A stretch of 64,000 bases of DNA, taken from positions 248,001 to 312,000 of the forward strand of contig JALJCO010013434.1 in NCBI GenBank assembly GCA_023101725.1, read 5' to 3'. Below, piece by piece: positions 56,251 to 64,000 of the stretch (the first letter of the stretch is position 1; every line of letters begins with the position of its first letter). Made by a program: the position numbers and the translations under genes. This DNA comes from Atherinomorus stipes. Taxonomy: Eukaryota > Chordata > Actinopteri > Atheriniformes > Atherinidae. The notes below the pieces were generated by a model, which was not told the origin of the DNA, made no database searches, and saw only the letters and a program-made list of their open reading frames with translations.

Positions 56251-58716
56251 TTTTTACTTGGATTTGTAGTTAGACATGCAGGAAAGTAGCAAAACGTGGC
56301 TGCATGTAGTACGTTGAAGATGTGATGACGGTTCTTATTGTCTCGTCTGAGCTGCATTTCCCAAAAGTGTCCCTTTAATTTCTTTCATCGTTGTTTGAAT
56401 ATTTTATATATATTTTTTGAAGCAGTTGTGTACATTTAATATTTTACACAGTTCTGTTTTAAGGATAACATTTACTTTAATCTGCTTCAGTTAACTGCAT
56501 GGTGGCCTTTCAGAAATACATTGGAAGATAACAGCTGTGCATTGAGGACATTTACTTCTATAGTCTTTTAGCATCTTTCTAGTGCAGCGGGCAAAATGTG
56601 GGACCACAAATGTAGTAAGAAATCAGGAGGGTGTTGCTGAGGTGAACTGGGGGTGAACGCAGTCCTGGAATCACATGGATGCTTTATTTTTACCATTTAA
56701 ACAAATGAAATGGAGAAGCCAGAGCAGCATGCAGAACTGAAGCAGTTTAAAGTTCATGTTTGGACAGCTCAAATCCACTGCTGTACTATTTTTATAAATC
56801 CAATGAAAAGTTAATGTGAGTGACAGGTTGTGTTTTTAAAAGCTCATTTCACTGGTCCACAATTTGCTGATATGACACTTTGTAAAGTTGTCAGGGTACG
56901 TTTTTCTTTTTTTGCTAACTGATCTATATTTCAGATTAATATGAAGATGCAACTCTTTGTAAAGGACGAAGGGTCTCATTTTGTGTTATTGATTATCAGT
57001 GACATGTCGTTAGCTGGGTCTTAAATAGAAAAATGGTACTGTGACTGGTGCAGTGGTTCTGCAGATGGAACAACTATCATCTATTTCTTTAAAAAAAAAA
57101 AAGTTCTATGTCCTTTTGTTTTTTTTTCCTTTGCATAAAAAAACAACGAAAAAACTTTATATCCTAAAGCGGTTGGCACATTAAGATGTTTGTGTCTCCA
57201 GAAGGACGATGACGGATGCTTAAATCAGCCGGAGTTTTGTGTATTTTATGTATATTGTTGTACATTCTGCAAGTGATGATTCGGGCATTTGTCGCCCTCT
57301 TATAGATACAAAATAGTCTGATATGCATCTAGATGTGAAAATCAACCGAAGCCCATTTGTTGATATTTGTATACATTTAAAATACATCGGTGTGTACGTA
57401 CAGAGTGGTACCCCCTCTCTTTGGCAGTGTATGAATCATTTGTGTAAAAGAACGGAAATCAAAAGTGTATTTTTAATATTCTGATGTGTGTTGATGTTGC
57501 TGCATTGACTGTGTTGGCTCTCTGGTTCGGTTCATCAGATAATGTAGCAGTTAAACCGATTGGTCTGCTTGTTTCAGTGGGTTTAACCAAAGAAACGTTC
57601 AGCTGACTGTCTTTCTCTCTGCCATTACGTGAAGGATGACTGACATTGTGCTGGTTCTGTGGTCATCCACAAAGTGTTTTCCCTTGTTCAAAAAAACAAA
57701 TAATCCTTCAGGAAGTGTCAATAACAAGCATGTTTACAGAATATTGTAGTCCATTCATATTCATATTAATGATTAATTATCAGGCTCTTTGGTGATGTTC
57801 ATTGATGGACCCTCATTATATACGTTGGGACATTTGTAAGTGGAATCCTCTGAACTTTAGCAGAATTCTTCAAGCTCAAGGCTCACTTTTCCAACTTTTG
57901 CCCCTTGATCTGCCTTTGCTAACTTAATTCAAAAAACTTTAAAATGTTGATATCATGACTGCTCTTACAATCACATGCCAACAGATCTATTTCCATGACA
58001 GCTGAGGAAATTCCATCGGCTGATGAGGACCGTGTCTAATTACTGAAAGCAGAACCTTGAGTTGGGATTTCTTTGTCAAACTTAATTTTCCAGGGTCGGG
58101 AAGAATTTCATGGGTACAATTTCCCACTTTTGAGTTTTTAATTTTGAAGGAGAGCCAACACACAACAGGAAAACTTTTGTAAGAGCACTTTAGTTCTGCT
58201 CCAGACTTTTGGAAACCTCAGTAGGAGAAGTGGAGGCTGCCGCTGTTCTGATCAAACGAAGTCTTAATGTTGCTCAACTGAAATGCTTCATGTATTTTAC
58301 TCTGTTGTGTCATTCAGAAGCCAGTCAGTCGCATCACTGTGTGTGCATGTGTGTGTATTTGTTCATCTGTGTGTGTGGAAACAAACTGAACAGAGTTGTT
58401 TCCACTTTTTTTTTTTTTATTTCTCCCACGCACACCCGCACACCTGTTGGACCTGTAACATGTAAATAATCATGAATATATTATATTTCCTCAGCCAATT
58501 TTACACTAGTCACTTTGGATAGTAGCATACTTGAAGGGGAATATGAATGTTAATGTTTATTATAATATTATTATTGTTGTCTGTAAACTTTTATTTACCA
58601 AGACTTGTCTAATGACGTTGGTAGCACACAGCAAAACTGATGTTTGTACTATTTTTTTCTCACCTTGCCACATTAGAGACCTGTGAGCACAAACTGCTGC
58701 CTTAGAGAAGTTTAGT

Positions 58717-58722
58717 AATAAA
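58717..58722 (+). promoter_or_regulatory. arhgef18: Probable distal polyadenylation signal of arhgef18
   Basis: Canonical AATAAA followed within about 20-50 nt by T/GT-rich sequence (TTTGTCTG, TTATTGTCATGTG), the usual downstream element. Expected cleavage is near 58735-58745. Confidence 0.5.
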
Positions 58723-60959
58723 AAGCTTTGAAACTACTTTGTCTGAATTTTATTGTCATGTGAGTTTTAAAGTAATTGTGATGAATATTTGGATTTTTGT
58801 TGTTTAGCCCATAGGCAAGACTGCAAACTCTTGACATATAATTTTGCCTCATTATTGAGGTTTTTAATTCACTGCTCATCAAAATAATCCCGACCACCCA
58901 ATTGGATGTCTGACTAGCCATTTCTTAGTGTCTAGGAGGTGCAATAACTGTGTTATTGACCCCATGTTTAGACGAGCTAATAACAGCCTACTCCCAGACA
59001 AAGCTCTATTTTCAGGCCTTGTGGTTGTGGCTGTTCAATCCCTCTGTAGACCTCACTAACAGCAGGACTGCCGGTTCCTGCCTTATTGTCATTCTGGCGG
59101 GGCAGACGCTACTGTAGTGGCCAGTTTTTATTGTCTGCTGTCATTAGTGGCTTTCCTCTGTCTCCTCTCAACAATTATTTTTCCAGGCTGCTTCCCCCCT
59201 CGTCTTTGTTTCTGTCTCGTTCCTTCCACTGTTCTGCCCATTTCATCTCTCCCTGTCGCTTCCCCACTCGTCCGGTGTCCACGATCCACCTCGGCTCGAC
59301 CGCCTTGCAGCTCGGAGGCGTTTTATGTAATGCAGTTTTTTGCAGGAAGCCCGGAGTCTTGGCTGCTGTTATTCTGTGTCAGGCTGCTCTCGCCGCAAAG
59401 TTGAACAAATAGACTCTCCACAGAGCCAGACGTGCAGACAAACATCATAAAACACCGAGACAAATCTTAGTTTGATAGACTCAACTGTCAGCAGTTGTTT
59501 TGGACTTGTTTTTGTTCTGAAAGTTTCCACCTTTTACATCTGCTGTCTTCAAAATAAGGAAGTGTTTTGTCATTGCAAGTTGATGTTTTTATGCAAAGTT
59601 ATCCTACATGACTAAAGCAAACAGGAAAAAAATCATTTCTTTATGCAACTATCAGTTAAATCTTTGTGGAGCCTTTTGGAAATCAGCTGTTTCTAAATCT
59701 AAACCCTCAGCATCCTCCATCTTTCTGCTTTTGCAAGAGATGCAGTGAAGGAATGTTTTACATGACTGCTTATCTGAGTGTAGTTTCAATCCTCCCGGCT
59801 GACACAAAACCTCCATTTGTCCTCTTTTCAAGCACCCCAGGTGATATCAGGAAGATAGCCAGCAGTAAAACATGGCTGCTTCAAAGTCTGCTTACATAAC
59901 TTCCTTGGCAGGCTTGAAATCATTTTTTCTTTTGATTATTTCAGGTTGTGTTCAGCTCTTATCAGCAATAGATGAAAAATGGAAGAGTAAAGGCCTGCTG
60001 CGGGCATCAGCTTGTATATTTACTACACCACTTCCTGCAGATACTTCTCATCGGTTGGAAAAGTGAGATATATAAACTAGCTGTTATAGTTTTGGCTTGG
60101 ATGAAAGAGAATCATTGTTCCTCCAACCTGTTCAACTGATCTCTTGTTGTACCTCAACAAAGGGAGTCCCTGTGTGGGGGGCCATGGTGAGAACGCCTCC
60201 ACAGAGAAAGATTAGGCCAGGTAGAAATCAGATGGAGGGCCATTGTTCTCTCACAAGAGACGCCTCAGGTGAATTGAAAAGATGGATTATAAAGGAAGTG
60301 TGCTTAGTGCTGACTTGCCCTTTGTGCTCACAGGATTTGCATTTTGCAGTCAGCTGTAGCCTGGTGACTGTCCTGTTGGGCCAGTTTTAGCTCCATGTGC
60401 TTGCGAGCTGATTACACTGTATCAGGAAGTGATTAATGGCCACTGTAGTGACAGATCAGCCAGTTCCAGAGAAAAGCAAATGCCACATTCTCATGTCTGT
60501 TTGAGTTTTACTGATATAAATCTGGCTGCCTTTTAAAGTTATCAGATAAGTGATACTCATCTAGCATGATATATTCAACAATAGCGGTGCATAAACTGCA
60601 TGTCTCAACTTTTTGATGCAACTAATTGCTGGTTTAATTAAACAAAACTGCGTTTTGTGTTGTATGCTTTGTATAAAAGAATTGTGACACATTTTGCTTG
60701 AAAGGGCATAAAATGTCTGTAACTCAATCTGTTGTTTGTGCTTCTGTTACTGCTCGCTACCTTTGTAGGGCAGAGGTCATAGATTAGCACAGAGTAAAGA
60801 CTGGAAACTAGGGAACGTAATTAACATGGCTGCAACCACCTTTCCCTGGAGAAAATATCTCGGATTAGCTTATTTCTTCATCTGTTACATTTGGTCAGAC
60901 AAAATCTCCTTAGGCATGTCACCATCTTTCATTAATTATTTGTTTTTCTGATTTATTTG

Positions 60960-61320
60960 ACGGGGACATTTAACACTGTATTACAAACACACATTTTATT
61001 TAAAAGCAACTTTTACAAAAACGAAGGACACTTTATAACAACAGATAAAACAACAGTAAATAAAACCAGCATATGGGAAATGGGGGACAGCATAGATGGA
61101 CTTAAAGTGAGGCAGTCTTTAACAGGTGAGGTTTGAGTCTGGATTTGAAGATGAGAAGAGAGTCTATATTGCAGATGTCAAGTGGTAAGGCTTTCCAGAG
61201 TTTGGGAGCAGTGGCAATCTGGGGTGAGGTTAAGGATTTCTTAAAGGTAAACAGCAGGAGTTTGTCGTAAAATCTTTGGCTGACTGGGAACCAGGGGAGT
61301 TGCTGTCGGAGCTCAAGGAG
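60960..61320. repeat. Dispersed fish repeat
   Basis: Contains GGTTTGAGTCTGGATTTGAA and GGCTTTCCAGAGTTTGGGAG, a block common in fish genomes. Class not determined. Confidence 0.45.
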
Positions 61321-61653
61321 CTACAATAATTTTATCAACTAAACTCGCTAAACAAGATAAGCAAATAAAATAAGGAAACTTGTGTTTGGTAAATTACTTT
61401 TTGGTGTAACAATGATTCTTGGTAACAAATCTGTTAGAAAGCCTGTTTATTTCCTTTTTAAATGGTGCTACATTCATAAGGAAAATGATGAGCAGCAGTG
61501 GTGAGGATGCGGTTTACACCCATGAAAAACTTGCCATATCTCCTTCTGCCAGTGTCAAACAGCTCATTCTGCTTCTGATTCTTGTTTGCCGTTGTTTATT
61601 GAATTGGATGATTGAAGTTTGTTGAACCAAAACATTTTGGCAACTTAAATGAT

Positions 61654-62010
61654 TCATTTAACAAACAGCAGTCTCAGTAGCATAGAGGAACCAGAGACAG
61701 CCACGACAGCCTTGCACCTCCTACTGGTCACCAGCTTGGTCACACATTGATGTGGGATGGCATCCCATTTACTCACCAGCATTTCCCCCAAGTCAGCCAA
61801 TGTGGTTGTGTTGATCACTTTGGCATGAACAACACGCCCAAGCTGATCCCACAATTGTTTAATGAGGTTGCGGTCAGGACTGCATTCTGGCCATTCCATC
61901 CTCTCCTACCAAATTTGGAGGTAGTCTGATAAACCATGGTATGAGGGCCAAGCGTTGTTATCTTGGAGGATGGAGTTGGGTCCCAGACTATAGCCTGTAA
62001 GTGTGGCTCC
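61654..62010 (-). pseudogene. Degenerate Tc1/mariner transposase C-terminus
   Basis: The minus strand reads MEWPECSPDRNLIKQLWDQL, then LGRVVHAKV and SRRCKAVV. This corresponds to WPxxSPDLNPIEHLWDELGR and the RRCRAVIxAxG tail of a fish Tc1/mariner subfamily. NP has become NL and E has become Q in the LWD motif, so the third catalytic acid is lost. Related sequence may extend to about 62890, with no intact frame. Confidence 0.65.
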
Positions 62011-63193
62011 ATTTAGAAAGGAAACAAAATATCTTTCCAGCGGTAAAGGATTTATTGCCAAGAAGCATCATTACAACACAGAAATCATCCACCAAACACA
62101 GATTTCTTTACTTTTTCTGCTACCTTTAAATCCCCCAAATAAACACATTTTAAAATGAATGGTCTAATATTACACAGATCTCCTGCCACCAATACCTACT
62201 GATGTGACAGTGTGGGGTCATGTCACCATGCCTCCGATAGATCATGCGCCCGGGCTACTTGGCCACAGAGATGTCCCTTTGGCTGAATGGTCAGCATTCA
62301 GCAGCTCAGAAGCAAACCCGTGGGATGTGTGTTTAAGGTACTGTATAAAAAGCATTTCTAAACAGCTTTGTAGCACATTATCCTGACAAAAGTCATCACA
62401 ACAGTAAGGAATTCATTGTATTATGGAGCGTGCTTGGTCTGCATGACTGTTCAGACAAGTATGTGTCAAAGTGTCATCCACACATAAGAACCTGATGTTT
62501 TCTAACAGAAATCACCCACAGCATCAGTGTCACTGCCAACTTCCTCCACTGCATCCTGCTGCCATCTCTACCTTAAGTCACTCAGGCACGCAGCCAACCA
62601 CATAATGTAACAGAAAACACGATCACCATATCACCTTCTTCTTTTTTTCTTGGTCTGGTTTTGACTCAGGTGCCCATTGTGGGTGTTCTTGGCAGTGAAA
62701 ACGAGTCACTATGGACACAGTGACTGATCTGCAGCTATGCAACCCATACTCAGCTGCTGCTGCCATGTCCTGTGTGCAGTAAGGTTCTCCTTTCTTAGTG
62801 CTATGGTAGCTCTGATGTGGAATTAGACCACACAGGCCAACACACTGATGTCCATGACTTGCCAGATCACCAGCAATCCTTCCACAGACCACTTTATTAA
62901 CTGCATCCCGGGGACACCTCTGATCACTTTGGCTCTTGTCTCTCGTGCTTATTAATACGTTAGTGGCTTCACCTGCATGTTAGCTGTTTTAATGTTGTGA
63001 TTTATTAGTGTGTATAAACCTCGGTCAGTTTTTCAGTTGTTCAATCACCAGTAATAGCCCCTTAAACATTTACAAGCTGGTACAATCCTGCTGTCCACAA
63101 CTTTAAGTGTTTTCCATCTGTTTCAGGATGCACTATTGTTCAAGTTTGTGCAGCGTGGGAGGTCTCTGCGGCATTTTAAAGAACTAGAACTTC

Positions 63194-63222
63194 ACACACA
63201 CGTACGCACACACACACACAAA
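63194..63222. repeat. CA dinucleotide repeat
   Basis: Interrupted ACACAC...GTACGCACACACAC run. Confidence 0.85.
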
Positions 63223-64000
63223 TGCACATTCTAACACTATTGGTAGCTAGAGTCAAATGCTGGTGGTGCCAAGGCAAATAGTCCCTTGGCAGCTTGCATG
63301 GAAAAGTCTTTATGTCAGGAGATGTGGGTAATTTAAGTTGCTGAGTCTCACCCTCCCTGGAAAGACCCAGGAGCTTTGTGTAAAAGTTTTTTGCCATCAT
63401 CAGAGTTGCTTTTTAAAGTCAGAGGAATATGTGTATTGGGAATAAGAAGTAGAAAAATAATCACATGTACACCAGAGTATGAGGAAGGCCCAAAGGGAGC
63501 CCTAAAACGTGGAAAGTGACAGAAAATGGCTCTAAAGTGAGTAAATGGGAGCTGGGAGCAGCTTTCATAGTAGATGCACTTCTGTTGATGGTGCACTTAA
63601 ACCTCCATGCATTATCTTTAGGAGCTTTCTGGGCAAATTTGTCATCCCTTTTGAAGAATATAGCCTGTAGTGGTGTTCTCTACCCCAATCTGACCCTTTC
63701 AACATCATCAGAAGCAGCAGTTTCTTTATCTGTTTGGATAATTTTGTGTTATGTTGTGTATCTTTGATGTTTTCCTTGAGTGTGTTGCATCTTCGAAAAC
63801 ACCCTTTTTGCTTGTTTTTTTTAAGATGGTATTGGCTCATAGAGAGGCTTTTTCAGTGAGGTTGCCGAACCAGAAAGATTCAAATCAAGCTTTTAATGGA
63901 CTAACAGGGATGAGAATAACTGCACAAAGCTTCCTCGGCACATCCCTCTTTCATCTTGGAAGAGTGGAGCTCAGCAGTGCTCGTATTGCAAGTGTAGCTG

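Larger units (their letters stand above)
55265..58740 (+). other. arhgef18: 3' UTR of arhgef18
   Basis: About 3.5 kb of AT-rich, non-repetitive noncoding sequence between the stop codon and the best poly(A) signal at 58717-58722. It contains a perfect 10-bp hairpin at 56225-56250. An earlier AATAAA at 55555-55560 could give a short 3' UTR of about 300 nt. The extent is inferred, not seen. Confidence 0.6.
58741..64000. other. Downstream intergenic region
   Basis: No gene supported. Contains a dispersed-repeat block (about 60990-61320), a minus-strand Tc1/mariner relic (61654-62010, perhaps continuing toward 62890) and a CA repeat (63194-63222). The rest shows no coding or RNA-gene signal that I can see. 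Confidence 0.6.

Noticed and set aside
62204..62892. Separate gene on either strand in the downstream region
   Set aside because: Short broken frames beside a Tc1/mariner relic; best read as more decayed transposon, not a host gene.
1..64000. CRISPR arrays, operons, phage or bacterial features
   Set aside because: Intron-exon structure, low coding density and vertebrate repeats rule out a prokaryotic source.

Overview
The window is vertebrate nuclear DNA, most likely from a teleost fish, probably a percomorph. One spliced protein gene lies in a background rich in Tc1/mariner, hAT and TTAA-type DNA transposon relics, AT/GT microsatellites and fish-type dispersed repeats. The species cannot be named from the sequence alone. 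None of the long open frames outside the exons described here looks like a gene.

The only gene I can support is arhgef18 (p114RhoGEF / septin-associated RhoGEF), on the + strand from the start codon at 8119 to the stop at 55264. I reconstructed 32 coding exons by eye from splice sites, reading phase and protein similarity. All 31 junctions keep frame. The CDS is 5,019 nt, giving a 1,672-residue protein. Domain order: a long, probably disordered Ser/Pro/Thr-rich N-terminus (exons 1-6); a conserved pre-C1 segment ending in a basic stretch (exons 7-9); an atypical C1 zinc finger (about residues 499-545, exons 10-11); an acidic linker; the DH catalytic domain (about 713-910, exons 15-19); the PH domain (about 948-1051, exons 19-21); a linker; a coiled coil (about 1255-1400, exons 27-29); and a Pro/Ser-rich tail ending in KEDVIFF, the same end as I recall for human ARHGEF18. 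The family activates RhoA at epithelial junctions and the cell cortex.

Layout. 1-7985: upstream intergenic DNA with a Tc1 relic, a large paired TTAA-type palindrome and a GC-rich palindrome. 8119-23330: exons 1-10, with a textbook hAT MITE in intron 2. 23331-32416: a 9-kb intron with a 68-bp hairpin and a GC-richer, promoter-like island near 26.2-27.1 kb. 32417-42382: exons 11-29, with a TATA-containing candidate internal promoter near 34.1 kb whose first ATG opens straight into exon 13. 42383-53301: a 10.9-kb intron packed with transposons (a long foldback, Tc1 relics, and a hAT element carrying a nested foldback). 53302-58740: exons 30-32 and a roughly 3.5-kb 3' UTR. 58740-64000: intergenic DNA with another Tc1/mariner relic.

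The points most worth following up are the two candidate internal promoters, which could make shorter RhoGEF isoforms without the C1 domain, the fully paired intronic hairpin, and the nested or paired inverted-repeat elements.
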